From: Doris montereyensis
Lineage: Eukaryota; Mollusca; Gastropoda; Nudibranchia; Dorididae
DNA length: 64,000 nt
NCBI GenBank assembly: GCA_037039925.1
Contig: JAXRKP010000593.1
Location: forward strand, 45,001 to 109,000
Direction: 5' to 3'
Notes under the pieces: model-generated
Told to the model about the DNA's origin: nothing
Database searches by the model: none
What the model saw: only the letters and a program-made list of their open reading frames with translations
Position numbers and translations under genes: made by a program
Part shown: positions 1-12,519 of the stretch, one piece after another
Layout: each line of letters begins with the position of its first letter
How positions within the stretch are numbered: position 1 is the first letter of the stretch

Positions 1-51
<51 letters not shown>

Positions 52-156
52 TGTGGTAGTAGTGGTTTGTAGTAGTAGTAGTAGTGGTGGTAGTAGTAGT
101 GGTGGTAGTAGTAGTAGTAGTAGTTAGTAGTAGTAGTAGTAGTGGTGGTGGTGGTG

Positions 157-191
<35 letters not shown>

Positions 192-195
192 CAGC

Positions 196-242
<47 letters not shown>

Positions 243-248
243 CACTAG
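1..248. repeat. (AGT)n trinucleotide array, window edge
   Basis: Imperfect AGT array with GGT, TTG and GCA interruptions; it begins outside the window. Poly-Ser and poly-Val reading frames across it come from the repeat and are not genes. It directly adjoins the 5' side of a decayed Penelope-like element. Confidence 0.97.
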
Positions 249-249
249 T

Positions 250-1055
250 AGTAGTGAAACTGACAGTCACAGCTACCTTCCATATTCCTCTTCTCATCCT
301 GTTGCCTGTAAGAATTCAATTCCTTTCTCTCAATTTCTACGTCTTCGATCGTCTCTGCCAGGATGACATAGACTTCGCAGAACAGGCTGTGAGAATGGGT
401 GAATTCTTTCGGGAAAGAGGATTTCCACAACATATCATTTCATTTGCTCTCAACCACATCCAAGCACTACAACACTCTTGGTCATGCCTAAAATCAAGCA
501 AAAGCCCTAATGACCGAGTGAAGCTATCATGACATAATATCCTTACAATAAACACATAAAGGACTTGGTTTCAAAACATTACTCCATCCTTTAAAACGAT
601 CCTACCACGAGAGATGTATTCTCTGATCCGCCTCTTTTTGTTTTTACAGGCGGGACAGGAATCTTCGTAATCTCCTGGTCCACAGCAGATTACATACTCC
701 TTCCTACACAGGTACTCGCCAGTGTGGCATGAGACGTTGTAATACCTGCCCATATGTTGAGGATGTGGTATCCATATCCTTCCCCAACCATGAACTGAAA
801 ATCACTTCAGCCTTTACACGTGTTAGCAGAAACATCGTTTACACCATTTCTTGTAAACGATGTCCTACGAGTATGATGTACATTGGGGAAACTGGTCTTC
901 GCTTGGCTGGCGTTTTTACCCAACATCTCACCGACATCAGAAACTGTCACTCCAAACCTGTTACTTCTCACTCCAGTGACCATCAGGGTATCCTAGACAT
1001 ATCAGTCACTGCTGTCCGCCAGAGAGAGGAAAGCATGCCTTATGATCAGAAATAA
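250..1055 (+). pseudogene. Penelope-like retroelement, decayed RT C-terminus plus GIY-YIG endonuclease
   Basis: Three plus-strand frames together read as the end of a Penelope-like (PLE) ORF. About 315-350 reads SIPFSQFLRLR and continues, one frame over, as RLCQDDIDFAEQA and FFRERGFPQHI, the conserved region after the PLE reverse transcriptase. Around 540-720 the pieces YPYNKHIKDLVSKH, DPTTRDVFSDPPLFVF and RRDRNLRNLLVHSR follow, with an in-frame TAA and a 2-nt shift before RRDR. The last part (about 690-1055) has the CGMRRCNTC cysteine cluster and a GIY-YIG nuclease core (VYTISCKRC ... MYIGETG ... FTQHL). In the family, the RT and this nuclease carry out target-primed integration. Frameshifts and stops make this copy dead, and the RT core is missing. 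Its 5' side abuts the AGT array. Confidence 0.85.
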
Positions 1056-1954
1056 TGTTGTTGAAATGATACCAATTCTTTCTCCTATTCCTTTTTTCAT
1101 TCCTTACTATTTTTTTTTTTATTAAAAAAAGAAATAATAAGATAAAAATCTAACAATACAATTAAATATACTTACAGGAACACACAGGGCTTGCAATTAC
1201 TCAGTTCTGTTTATTCTTTATTTAGCAGATATTTCAACAATTCATCAATAGTATGGATAATACATTCGAAGAACATGAACATTACCACATAGTATCTAAC
1301 AAACTCATTAAGGACAAATCACCGAAGGAATGGTATGAAACATAACTAAATGACAACATTCAGGTAAAGCTATAATATAAGCAATTCAAGTACATATAAC
1401 TACTGAAATAAATAATTTAAATTACTGAATAAATAGACATTTTAAAATTGGTATTTCAATTCATAGTAATATAGAAAACATCAGTTTAATGCCAATAAGA
1501 CCATAATTGTGACAACAAAATATCACAAAACAATATGGAGCAAACAGTCGTATATGTATTGACATTGATCACAGGACAAATTGGATCATGATAAAGGAAA
1601 GGAGTAATCAATAACCAAACAAAAAATGCAAATAAATTAGACTCAAATACAACATAAAAATTTGATGGAATATCAAATGTGATTACTTTACCTTTTCCAC
1701 CTGCGAAATAACACACCTACTGAATTAAAGATGGCGTAAAAACAGAAAGCAGCTTGATTTAATCATTGAATACTAGTAATAGTAATGTTGTGCTTAGAAA
1801 GTGTGTGTGTGTGGGGGTGGGGGTGGGGAGGGGGGGGGGAGAGAGAATAGACAAAAATTCAAATTTTCATGTAAACTCTTTGTTTGTTTGCTTGATTCAA
1901 ATTCAGGTTGGTTTCATTGGTATTTAATCCGTCTATCATATGGTAATCTGGTGA
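1056..1954. other. AT-rich intergenic stretch; G-rich tract at 1801-1840
   Basis: No gene or recognisable element seen. A T/A-rich run lies at 1108-1145. A GT run followed by a G tract lies at 1801-1840, with several runs of four or more G, so G-quadruplex formation is plausible. Confidence 0.6.
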
Positions 1955-3020
1955 ATCAAGATGAAAAACATGTGAAAGAGTAAAAGGAAAAAATAAGATC
2001 TACCAGTACCCATGAATCACCCACCAAATTAAAGATGAAAACATGTGAAAGAGTGAAAGAAAAGAAATAAGATATACCACTACCAGTGTACCCATGAATC
2101 ACCCACCAAATCAAAGATGAAAAAGATGTGAAAGAGTGAAAGGAAAGAAATAAGATATACCAGTGTACCCATGAATCACCCACCAAATCAAAGATGAAAA
2201 ACATGTGAAAGAGTGAAAAGGAAAGAAATAAGATATACCAGTGTACCCATGAATCACCCACCAAATCAAAGATGAAAAACATGTGAAAGAGTGAAAGGAA
2301 AGAAATAAGATATACCAGTGTACCCATGAATCACCCACCAAATCAAAGATAAAAAAACATGTGAAAGAGTGAAAGAAAAGAAATAAGATATACCAGTGTA
2401 CCCATGAATCACCCACCAAATCAAAGATGAAAAACATGTGAAAGAGTGAAAGGAAAGAAATAAGATATACCAGTGTACCCATGAATCACCCACCAAATCA
2501 AAGATGAAAAACATGTGAAAGAGTGAAAGAAAAGAAATAAGATATACCAGTGTACCCATGAATCACCCACCAAATCAAAGATAAAAAACATGTGAAAGAG
2601 TGAAAGAAAAGAAATAAGATATACCAGTGTACCCATGAATCACCCACCAAATCAAAGATGAAAAACATGTGAAAGAGTGAAAGGAAAGAAATAAGATATA
2701 CCAGTGTACCCATGAATCACCCACCAAATCAAAGATGAAAAACATGTGAAAGAGTGAAAGAAAAGAAATAAGATATACCAGTGTACCCATGAATCACCCA
2801 CCAAATCAAAGATGAAAAACATGTGAAAGAGTGAAAGAAAAGAAATAAGATATACCAGTGTACCCATGAATCACCCACCAAATCAAAGATGAAAAACATG
2901 GTACCCATGAAAGAGTGAAAGGAAAGAAATAAGATATACCAGTGTACCCATGAATCACCCACCAAATCAAAGATGAAAGACATGTGGAAGAGTGAAAGGA
3001 AAGAAAGGAAAGAAATAGGA
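1955..3020. repeat. 77-bp tandem minisatellite, about 13-14 copies
   Basis: Near-identical units of 77 bp (one of 78) contain CCCATGAATCACCCACCAAA and ACATGTGAAAGAGTGAAAGG. Copy-to-copy differences are mostly AAAG/GAAAG and GAT(G)AAAA variants. The first two units and the last unit are the most divergent; the end runs into AATAGGACCTTCC. Long minus-strand open frames repeating with the unit are a by-product of the low-complexity sequence. Single diverged copies of the GAAAGAGTGAAAGG block occur at 10691, 18480 and 57935. Confidence 0.95.
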
Positions 3021-3559
3021 CCTTCCAATCGTGCACAACTTCCCTTGAATGTAAAGACAAGACAGAGACAAATAGAAGAAGGGAGAACAATACGTTTCAG
3101 CATGACATAAATAAAATGGCAAGAATGAAAATAATAAAAAAAACAAATAAGGGAGCTGTAGAAAAATACAATAACAAAAGCAAAGATTGGAAGAAGAGAA
3201 AGAAAACCAGAAGGTAGACAAGTTCAAAATAATACATAATATATGTATTAAAAAACTTATTAATCAAATAGAGTTGAGGGTAAAAGAGTTCAACATCCTG
3301 ATACTTTATCACATTTTTATTTACAGGTGTAAATAGATGAAGTTTTTAAATCAAAATATCTATGATCACATAAGATAATGATCTACTGAAGAGAGATTCT
3401 TCAATTGTGAAACGAAAACATTAGCATACCTTCTCTTTCTCATACTAGTTGACCAGAAAAAAGGTAATTGAAAAAAAAAGCCTACATAAATTTCATCATT
3501 GGTTATCAGCACCCCAATTGAACGCAAGTTAGCCAAGCCTTCCAGATTGCAACATCATA
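3021..3559. other. Intergenic, purine-rich then AT-rich
   Basis: Apart from the purine-rich trailing edge of the minisatellite, no gene, repeat unit or RNA was recognised. Confidence 0.5.
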
Positions 3560-4641
3560 ATGGCTACAGCCGACAAGCAGTTTAGTGACCTCTGAAGAGC
3601 GTTTGCTGTAAAATCTTACATTCACACAAAATCCCTGATGAAAGAAAGCTCAAAGCTTATTTGCGAATTCCACTGACACAAGAAACAAAGATAAATTACC
3701 GTCGGTCAAGACAATTTTGGAAATGGGTATCTGATGTTGATAGATACAGGTCTATTGAGAACAAAAGTCAAAATTAAAAAATATGAGAGACTCAGTCACA
3801 GCGGACAACCCTTATCTCAGCGCACGCAAGAAAGGATTCAATTTGTCCTTGATCCGTCGCGGGAAACACACACAAAAATGTATCCGCTGTCGAAGTGTGG
3901 AGTTAAGAAATGTCATGTGAGTCATTGAGACAGATTTCAAGAGTGGATTTAAAAACCACTCTTTACAAAAATTCAAAGACACCAAAGACTTCTTGATGAC
4001 AATGCAACTGACAGAGTATAGATGAGCAAATGGTTTCTGTGTCAGATTGAAGAAGCTGAACTGTTCATCCAGATAGTACGGTACAAACAGCTACATTGAC
4101 AGTAAGAAATGTCTATGTCGAAAAGTGACGGCCTGACAGAAGAGGCCCCCTTTTTCTCTTATATAAAATACTTTCGGAAAAAATTGTGTTAACGTTTCGG
4201 AGGAATATTGGAAAATTTGTTGGCATTAAAGAAAGGAGCTTGCAGTGGTTTCAGCGAGATGGGACTGTACCTGACACATCAAAATCAGTCCTTAAATGGA
4301 TTGCTGATCATTTTAACAACACATTGGTTAGCCATAACACTACCCACCCTTGGTCCCATCTCAGCCCAAATCTCAGCCCTCTGGACTTATATCTGCGGTA
4401 TTGTCTGAAAAACAAAATGTGTGGAATGAAATTTGAAAATACCAAGAAACTCAGTAAAGTAATTTCAAGACACGAGAGAGAGATTCCGGCTGCACACTGT
4501 GTAAATGCAATAAGCCATTTTATAAGACATCTCAGGAAATGCATTCACCACAGAGGGAAACACAATGAGCAAGCCGTGCGACTTAAATCTAACTGTAATT
4601 TTAACACAATATATCCCAATGGATTGAGCCTTATTATGTAA
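3560..4641 (+). pseudogene. Decayed mariner-type transposase
   Basis: Starts at an ATG reading MATADKQFSD, then continues through stops and frameshifts. Recognisable pieces are an N-terminal helix-turn-helix zone (GNGYLMLIDTGLL, then LSHSGQPLSQRTQERI), a central block (MSKWFLCQIEEAELFI), and a C-terminal DDE block around 4245-4440: QRDGTVPDTSKSVL (normally QxDGAxPHxS) and SPNLSPLDLYL. This order fits mariner/Tc3-like cut-and-paste transposases, which excise and integrate at TA. At least six stops and several shifts make it inactive. Terminal inverted repeats were not found, so the element limits are unknown. Confidence 0.7.
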
Positions 4642-5440
4642 AACTTCATTGTTGAATCTTTATGCCTCACGATTTTATTGACGTTTCCTTGGATAACCCT
4701 TTTGTTTTGGTCACCCATATTTTAGAATCATCCACGTATAAATGGAATCATCTACTGACATGTGTTCAAAGCCAATTACAACTTTTATTTTTCTATTTTA
4801 AAGCATACAATATTGAAAATCATTGGAAAATAAGAAGTGTAAATTACCATTTGTATTATATATTAATCATATATAATTACAATTCAAACAAATGGTGAAT
4901 TTAGTTTGATATTAATTCCTTTAAAAAACAAAGAAGGCAAGAATGATAACTATTGAAGACAATAAGTGACATTCAACCAAGAGACAGATTTCAAATATGT
5001 AGAGGCACAGACATTGAAAGGTACAAGTGGTCTCAACTTGGAGTTCTGATTTGAGGAACATACCCCAAGCCAACATAAACATGTAGTTATTATATGCTGT
5101 ATCAAAAAAGAAATTGTCATCAAAATGAGCTAAACCGAGAGAGCTGATCTGACATAAGTAGCATAGACATCAATGTGTTGGTACATTCCATAATCACAAC
5201 AATGATCCCTGTCTGAGACATTAATTACTAGTATTCTTAAAATAAAAAGATTCACTGTGGTCTTACATTTCAATGAAAACTTTTAAAAGAAGTGTTGAAT
5301 AGTTAAGAGATCCATAATGTAAATAATGTATGATCATAATATAATATAACTACACTCTCACTAACCTACCAGACGTAGGCTTCCTCTTATATAATTTTTG
5401 TTGTTGAAAAACGAAAGAAAATCATTTGTCACAATGACTA
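4642..5440. other. Intergenic, no gene seen
   Basis: AT-rich sequence without a coding frame of convincing composition, tandem repeat or known element. Confidence 0.5.
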
Positions 5441-6235
5441 CAGTTGAATCCGCTTAATTGGAACAGCACCGTTCCACGGAAATCGTTCCCATTCAGCGGC
5501 ATCCGGTTATGGCACAACCTTATAGTGTATTTATACATCTGTACATGATTATGATAAATATTTTTTTTTGTTACAATTTATATGTTCATTTCGTCTCTAT
5601 ACACTGTGTTATATATTATTGGCGATCGCACATCAATTTTACCATGGGGGTGTTTCAACAAGCATGATTGATACATCAAATTAAACAAATAGTACAATAC
5701 ATTTGTATAACATGTATATATATATATATCTAATAAACGTTCAATGTACATACATGTATTGTATGTATCTAAGAATGTTCTTCAGAAGTTTATTTATTAC
5801 AGTACAAAGAAGCCCACTCAGTTGACCACGTTCAATGTGTGGCCACAACCTCCATCTAAATCCAGCATCTAGCTCTAGCCAGGCATTCATGATTGTCCAT
5901 CATCTGATGTGATGGACTTACCTGTGCTGTCTCTCTCACACTTCTATTTAATGTGCTTACACATGCCATCCAAACATATCAAAAGAGAGCATAGTACACT
6001 GTATAATGATTGCACACTCCATCTAAATTCAATTGCGGATAAAAATGTTCGGATTGTACGTTACACTACAGCGACATTCACATTAGAAGTTTTTACTTGA
6101 TTTGAACCAATGACCATTTTTGTTCAGTTCCAATTAAGCGATGAGCATTCCAACTTTCATAGAAAGAATTCTGTCCCCAGGGAATCATTTCAATTACGCG
6201 GCTGTTCCATATAAGCGGCATTCCAATTATCAACT
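5441..6235. mobile_element. Non-autonomous TA-type transposon (pogo/Tigger-like MITE)
   Basis: The left end follows a TA and reads CAGTTGAATCCGCTTAATTG. The right side (about 6125-6235) holds inverted, repeated copies of the same words (CCAATTAAGCG, GCTGTTCCATATAAGCGGCA). Subterminal GTTCC and AGCGGCA words recur on both sides. There is no transposase frame. The TA flank and CAGT start fit the pogo/Tigger group of Tc1-mariner elements. The exact right boundary is uncertain. Confidence 0.55.
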
Positions 6236-7837
6236 TTGGCGGTAAAACTATAACTATTACAGCATAACTTTGCGCCTTTTCACTTTCAAAATGACCCATA
6301 TAACTATGATGTATAAGGGTCTTTTCTTATAACTGTTTTATAATTCACCTATGATTGCCACGGATTGCTTTGATACTTTAATTTTGTTTATTTACAGTGT
6401 ACACTCATAAAGAAGTTTATAATGAAACTAAGAGAAAGAGAATTAACGATTACATGATACAGTGGCCTTGACAATGCATGTTTTCTCATCTTCTTAAAAT
6501 AAAGTTAATATCTCATCAATGTGGTAATGACATATGCAAATCTTTTCCATGTTTAGTTTGAAAACTTTGGGAATAATACATTTCTAATTTCTCTCCCTCT
6601 CTACAAAACCGTGACAACTTGGAAATGTGATTTAATTTGAGGAACAACTCATTTCTGACTTCCACATGCTATTGGAACAAGAAATTGCTATAATTGCAAT
6701 CCAGACATCAGTGACAAAGGCATTCATCATGCATGTGAATTACAACAAGATTTGTGCGTGAATCACCATGACACATAGGTATAAGTGGGTAGCCCATTAT
6801 GTGTTGCGTGCCTGCTCTGCACATTACCGTTATTTGTTTACAGTATTAGTATCTGTCTCTCTGTAGCTCAATCTGTTGACAGTCTGAATGGCCTAACATT
6901 CAAGGAAACAAAAGTATAATACACTCTACAAATAATTTAGTAACAAGTTCACTTCAGTATTTCTTTTCGTTCAGTTTTTTTAAAGCAGTTAATTTTCTGC
7001 TTAAATCAGTTATTCTGACTGAGCTTCTTACTAGCTAAATTTGAATCATTGGATCCTATGTGAGAACTCTGTAGCTATGTGACTGCTTCTACTAGGGAAA
7101 GTTTAAAAACAAGGCATTCTCCTCTTCAGGTTTTACAAATGGTCATTAGTCTCCTGTGCACACTTGAGATGTCCGACTAGTAGATAAAAGGGGTCAGCAT
7201 AAACTGCTTTTACGGGTATAAGGAAAAGTCTCCCCAAAACAGGCATGATTGTTTTTTTTCCATTTTTTAATAAACTTTCCACCAGGTTGCACCACTCACA
7301 TGGAAAATGAGCTAACCTGTTCATGTGACGTGATGTCAGGATCAATTGAGATAAAATAGCCACAGGAAAGACAAAAATATATAATATAAAAAAGAAAAAA
7401 ATGGTATCCTATTTGACATGATGACAAGAGGTAGAAAGCAGTGGAAGGGCCTGCCACTCGTAAAAATGATACTATATACATTTGAATGAAAAAACTTTTA
7501 GCAAGGATTTAAAATTTTGTCTGCAGTTACAAAAATGAAAAACAGCCATGAATACAATAAATCTACAACATCAATAATGAAAATAAAAATAAGTATTGAA
7601 TATGTTGCAAAATATAAACTGAAATTGGCTAGGAAAAGTCATTTGTTACTTATAGTACCATACAATACTACACTGCCCAGCTGTCTCATTCACCTCTATG
7701 CAAGGCCGATTTGCCTTTTACTGTCTGCTAGACCCACAATCAGTATAAGCCCATTGTATCATTACGGGTTGTAAGATAATAACAATGTAGCCACAAAGAG
7801 CGAAATCAGAGAAAATAAACTGACCAAAATACTGAGG
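6236..7837. other. Intergenic, no gene seen
   Basis: AT-rich unique-looking sequence. Short open frames lack coding character or family resemblance. Confidence 0.45.
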
Positions 7838-7935
7838 CACGGTGTCACCGGGGTTGCGATTATCCAAAGTGAGTTGCAATTAAGCGGTGACTTCTATATA
7901 GAATTAATTCTGTTTCTTGGGAAAAGTTGCGATTA
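7838..7935. mobile_element. Solitary pogo-like terminal fragment
   Basis: CACGGTGTCACCGGGGTTGC followed by ATTATCC, GCAATTAAGCGGTGAC and a further GTTGCGATTA. The repeated GTTGCGATTA and the AATTAAGCGG word match the end structure of the MITE at 5441. No partner end was found. Confidence 0.35.
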
Positions 7936-8779
7936 TGATAGAGCATATTCAAATTTAAAGGATTTCAAGGGGAGGTTCGGAATTTTCGGGAATAAATCAG
8001 TATTTTCCTGTTTCACCCATAAAGCATGCATTTCCACAAAGCATGAATTTGAGTAATAATGTGTATTTTGACCATGACTTTTGCACAACACAACTCTATT
8101 ACCTCCTTGCAAAAATTACAGTGTGATACCTGTGCTACATTTAATTATGAAAAATGAGAAAAATGTGGGTAACAGATAAACAGACCACAATCACACATTC
8201 ACTCTCAAATCAGTGTCTCTGTCAGTTTTCCTCTCTTTTTCATTTTCACTCTCATTTTCTGTGTCCAGGACAGACCTGGCACTCATTCACATGCAAAAAT
8301 CAAGATGGTTTGGGCAAAATAAAGAATAAAAGTAGGCCAATCAGGAAAGCAGAACAAAAAAAACCCCCCACAAAACAGTAAGTGGTAAGGATAAAAAAAA
8401 GTGCAAAATTGTAAATAAAATATTCTGAACATGTTTCAGGTTACTGCCAAAAGAAAACATTTAAAAAAAGAAGTTGATAATGTAAAGTAATAATCTGGCA
8501 TATGGCAACTGGTTGTGATGGCATGATGATCAATAAATAAAAAACTGTGATAGAGTATACTGATCATAACAAGAACACAGGATGGGTCTAAGTGAGACAG
8601 ACAAGCGGGAAGGTCTTGGATGTTAAAAAAAAAGTGGGATGTCTCCGCCTACAGCGGAATGGGTAGCAGTGGCAGGCCATTTTGTCTATGTCTGAAACTA
8701 CAGAGAACAGCTGCCACAAGACCCTGATCAAATTCATAATTACTGACAACAAAATAATTTTCCAGCAACTTCTTGCAAG
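7936..8779. other. Intergenic, no gene seen
   Basis: Contains A-rich runs near 8355-8400; otherwise nothing recognisable. Confidence 0.45.
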
Positions 8780-10230
8780 CTCGGCAAAAAAAGAAACTGT
8801 GCATCATTCAACTTCATATAAATTCAAATCCTGAAAAAACAACTAAGAACAAAGTTACACATGCCCGTGTTCATCGTTGTAAAAACATTTGCCAGAACAA
8901 TTTGGGTGAATTGTTGATATGAGCAGATAACCGAAAAACATGATAATCACGTGCAAATATCATGTGGCTATATCAGGCACTCAATGAAGAAACACAAATG
9001 TGTAGCTGAAATAATTGACAGTTGAACAGTTCATTTTCGAGGAAATACAGAAGGTTACATTCAATTTTGATAACCTAAACAGTGCCAAGATTAGACCAAG
9101 AACGGCGAAATATGGCGATTGGCCAACTTGAAGCCAGTGCGAGGGTGAGCGATGTTGCAAATCGTTTCCATGTCCATCAAACATTATATCAAGTATAATC
9201 AACTCTTTGTAGACATTATGACTTGAACGGATCATGAAATCGGTTTCTTGATGCAACATAGACTGCTGGGAATATTCCTGGACTTATACCTATAAGTGGC
9301 CAAACGATCCATGATCGATTAAGAGAGAACAATCTGAGACCCTGAAGACCAGCAGTGCGATCAATTTTGACCTGTATCAATCGGCAGAGACGATTAACTT
9401 GGGTCAGAGAGCATCTCACTTAGCAATTGCATCCGTCAAGATATTTTTTGTGCACTGATGAATCCAGGTTTTGTCTCCAGGGCCACGATGGACGTGCATT
9501 TGCTTACACTTACAGATGATCAGAACGTTTTGCTGATTGTTGTGTTTTGAAAAGAGACAAGATGAGAGAAGGCAGTATTATGGTGTGGGGTGGGATTTCT
9601 CGTGCTGCCAGAACACAACTAGTCGTCATGCATGGCAATTTGAATGCACAACGGTATCTAGATGAAACCATTATTCCTCATGTGGAACTGTACCTCAATG
9701 TCCAAAATCCAGGAATGATATTCCAGCATGACAATGCTCGTCCTCACGTTGCAAGAGTTGTTATGGAATATTTACACTGACACAAATCGACGTGTTACCA
9801 TGGCCTGCCATTTCTTCACCCGATCTTTCACCAATAGAGAACCTATGGGATGAACTGAAACGCAGGCTGTTAATAGAGCAAATTAATCCACAGACCTTCA
9901 ACAATTGGCTGAAGCAGTAGTGGAAGAATGGAACAACATTCCTCAACAACAGATACAACATCTGGTATCCTCCATGCGACGATGATGTCAAGCTGTCACA
10001 GCTGCCCATTGCGAACACACACAGTATTAAAACGAAACCTCAATTTTGGGTGAGTGATAATATTTACCTGAGCTATGTAACAATTAAATTTAACATGACA
10101 ACAACACTATTGTTGTCAGTCTTTTAACCATTAATCAGAGTTTCTTACTCAAACAAATTTTTTGCTAGGTCCGGTATGAGTGATAAAAAATGACATCAAA
10201 CTTTGATGCACAGTTGGTTTTTTTGCCCAG
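8780..10230 (+). mobile_element. Tc1-like DNA transposon with both terminal inverted repeats
   Basis: The left end reads CTCGGCAAAAAAAGAAACTG and continues TGCATCA. The reverse complement of the right end reads CTGGGCAAAAAAACCAACTG and continues TGCATCA. The right end is followed by TA, as expected of the Tc1/mariner TA target; the left flank is AG, so that TA has been lost or mutated. The 1451-bp length is normal for a Tc1 element. It encloses a decayed transposase in the same orientation. Confidence 0.85.
9076..10012 (+). pseudogene. Tc1-type DDE transposase, frameshifted
   Basis: Plus-strand pieces follow the Tc1 order: GQLEASARVSDVANRFHVHQ (N-terminal HTH), ISGQTIHDRLRENNLRP (second HTH), RQRRLTWVREHL, CTDESRFCLQGHDG (first catalytic Asp), VWGGIS, FQHDNARPH (second Asp) and SPIENLWDELKRR (catalytic Glu). 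The longest intact piece is 9547-9780. The three DDE positions are still visible, but stops (for example after LRP and after YTYR) and a frameshift near 9775 split the gene. The enzyme would excise and insert its element at TA; this copy cannot be made as one protein. Confidence 0.85.
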
Positions 10231-10690
10231 TATATATGCTGAAAGAATTTCAAACGCATGACATTTCTCAAAGAACAATCTCTTCTTAAATTTAAATGTA
10301 TAAAATATCAATATTTTGTACACATATGATAAAAACTTTACCATACTAAAATAATCAACAAATGCCTTTGTCTTCAGCAGGACACAAATAAAACATGATT
10401 CTTGAATTTAAAATAATCTTTTTAAGTAAAAAATGAACATTGAGATTAAATGGAACATTCGCTATTCAATAATTTTTTTCATTTATTTTACTTCAAAACA
10501 GCTTGTAGAACTAATATATTAAAATGGAGCAGTCATTTGGCTTGCCCAAAAAGAGATAGTAAAGTTACACAAAATAACAATTTCATAAAACATGACAGCA
10601 AATAACAAATGTTATTTATTTATTTCATGGTAATTTAATACATTCATCGTATGCCATGATGTTAGGATTAATAAAGATGAAGCAATATCA
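10231..10690. other. Intergenic, AT-rich
   Basis: Nothing recognisable beyond AT-rich sequence. Confidence 0.45.
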
Positions 10691-10737
10691 AAAAGATCAA
10701 AGACATGTGAAAGAGTGAAAGGAGAGAAGTAGGAGCT
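10691..10737 (+). repeat. Single diverged unit related to the 77-bp minisatellite
   Basis: GATCAAAGACATGTGAAAGA then GTGAAAGGAGAGAAGTAGGA matches the end of the minisatellite unit and its trailing AATAGGACC sequence, here as one copy. Confidence 0.6.
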
Positions 10738-11690
10738 AACAGTCACCTGCTAACTAACGTGAATTAACTGCTCAAACTGTTCAAACTCAACCATAAAAGT
10801 ATTCACATTTTCAAAAACATCTCATGACTGATAATTACTGATATCTTTCAACATCTCATAAAATGTGATGATTCAAAACATGTGAAATTTAACATATTAT
10901 CTTACAACAGAGCAAAAACCTAAAAAAACATAACTAAAGGGACAAGAAGAAACATATAGGCAATTGAAACCACCAATATGAAAAAAACAAATCATGCAAG
11001 CACTATTGATACAATGATGATGGTAAATTACAATAGTAAGAAAAGAAAGAATTCCTTCCCCTCTCCGACCCAACATGAATGATAAGTCCTTGTGAATTTT
11101 GAGTTTGCTTGAATATCTGAGTTCACCATGATCAGCAATCAAGGAGCTAGAGACAGACTTTGTGAATTTTACCTGGATACTGATGGAAATGCAAAGCATT
11201 CTTTAATATGCACAACAAAGCATATACAGGAAATCCAAATTTTTCAACCATCTCTGCATGGAATGAGTGCTATGTCCAGTCTATTTCAAATCAAGGAATG
11301 GTTTATACACCAAATTGTAAGAGAATATATCTGCATACCAAATTGGTAGCATGAAGAGTATATCACCTGAAGATTATTTAACCCTTTCGTGGTTGAATAT
11401 CAGTCAGATGAGTGCAAGGTGAAAGTTTGAATCCCTGCTGAGCGGCTTGCCCTGCTGTCCAAGATTATCGTATTCAGTATTGTCAGACAAAACTGCTTAT
11501 AGACAGAACTTGTATTTATGAAGATAGGGGTTGAGCTTTGGAAAAGTGATGTATAAGTGATTTGGTTAAAATACTGACAAAGTTTAAGCATTTAATCACC
11601 AGTGATTTGGGGAAACTAAGCTGGTAAACTGTTTAACTGCGCTGCCACAAGGTGTGTTTTTTTTAATCACTCATTTTCATTGTCTTTGTC
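10738..11690. other. Intergenic, no gene seen
   Basis: No coding region or repeat family recognised. Short open frames around 11128-11349 lack any family similarity visible by eye. Confidence 0.45.
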
Positions 11691-11835
11691 CCATAATAAT
11701 AATAAATAATAATAATCAAAGCAATTTGTATAGCCCCTAATTATCCACTCAAAGTGCTCGATGGCGCTTCAAAATATCAAAACGCCTTTACATCATTCAT
11801 ACAAAAGGTGTTTGAGATGGGATTTTGTGAATTTT
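11691..11835 (-). mobile_element. Retroposon 3' end with (ATT)n tail
   Basis: An AAT-rich run is followed by CAATTTGTATAGCCCCTAAT, CACTCAAAGTGCTCGATGGC and GCTTCAAAA. The same design (AAT run, ATTTAGCGCCCC, GCGCTTTACA) occurs at 20105. On the minus strand this is a retroposon 3' end with an (ATT)n tail. The family was not named. Confidence 0.5.
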
Positions 11836-12519
11836 AACTGGACAGTCCATAGAAACGCAAAGCAATCTTTACTATCATAATATCAAAGATGATGTCTATT
11901 CTTTTTTTGGCTATAAAGAGCTTTTGTAGTGTAGAAGGCAAAGAGAAGTAGGTTTTGTCAGGCGGATTGAACAAATTAAAAACACTGACTGCTGATAGTA
12001 GCTCAGGCGGATTGGGGTGGATTAAAAATGAAACGGTTAAGCCACTTAAGATGGAGAAAATACGTCAAGCATTGTAAAGATTATTCATGACCGGGACAAA
12101 ACAAGGCAAAAGGTAGATAAATATGTAGTTTGAAGACAACAGGAAGTGTTACTTACACATTTGTATACATATATATCACAAGTAAAAGCATATTAAAATC
12201 AACAACCTATAGCGGTAGCACGTGTTAAAGAACAGGATATGGGCTAAAAATAGTAAATTGTAACCATAGCTCTTTGGATTCAAAATTAAGGAACATGTGT
12301 TAAAGTTCATTTGTTCGTTTTGAAAAGAGATGCTTCACAGTTTTGCCAAGCTAAATAGTAAAAGACTTCTCAAAAATTGATGGTTCAGGTGAACATTGTG
12401 ATTCTCCATGATCATCAGGAGTAGAATTACCTGAGCATTTTTTTTTTAAATTTGATATAAACAATTTTAACCACTACCATTGTACTTGGCATGCCTAAAT
12501 TAGCTGAAAAAGATATTAA
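11836..12519. other. Intergenic, no gene seen
   Basis: AT-rich, no recognisable element. Confidence 0.4.

Noticed and set aside
1955..3020. CRISPR array
   Set aside because: Units are contiguous 77-bp tandem repeats without unique spacers, in an intron-bearing animal genome. The 37-bp array at 58672 is likewise spacer-free.
1956..3103. Overlapping minus-strand open frames starting MGTLVYLISF in the 77-bp array
   Set aside because: Generated by the tandem unit; the frame changes every copy because 77 is not a multiple of 3, and each frame meets a stop within about 230 bp.
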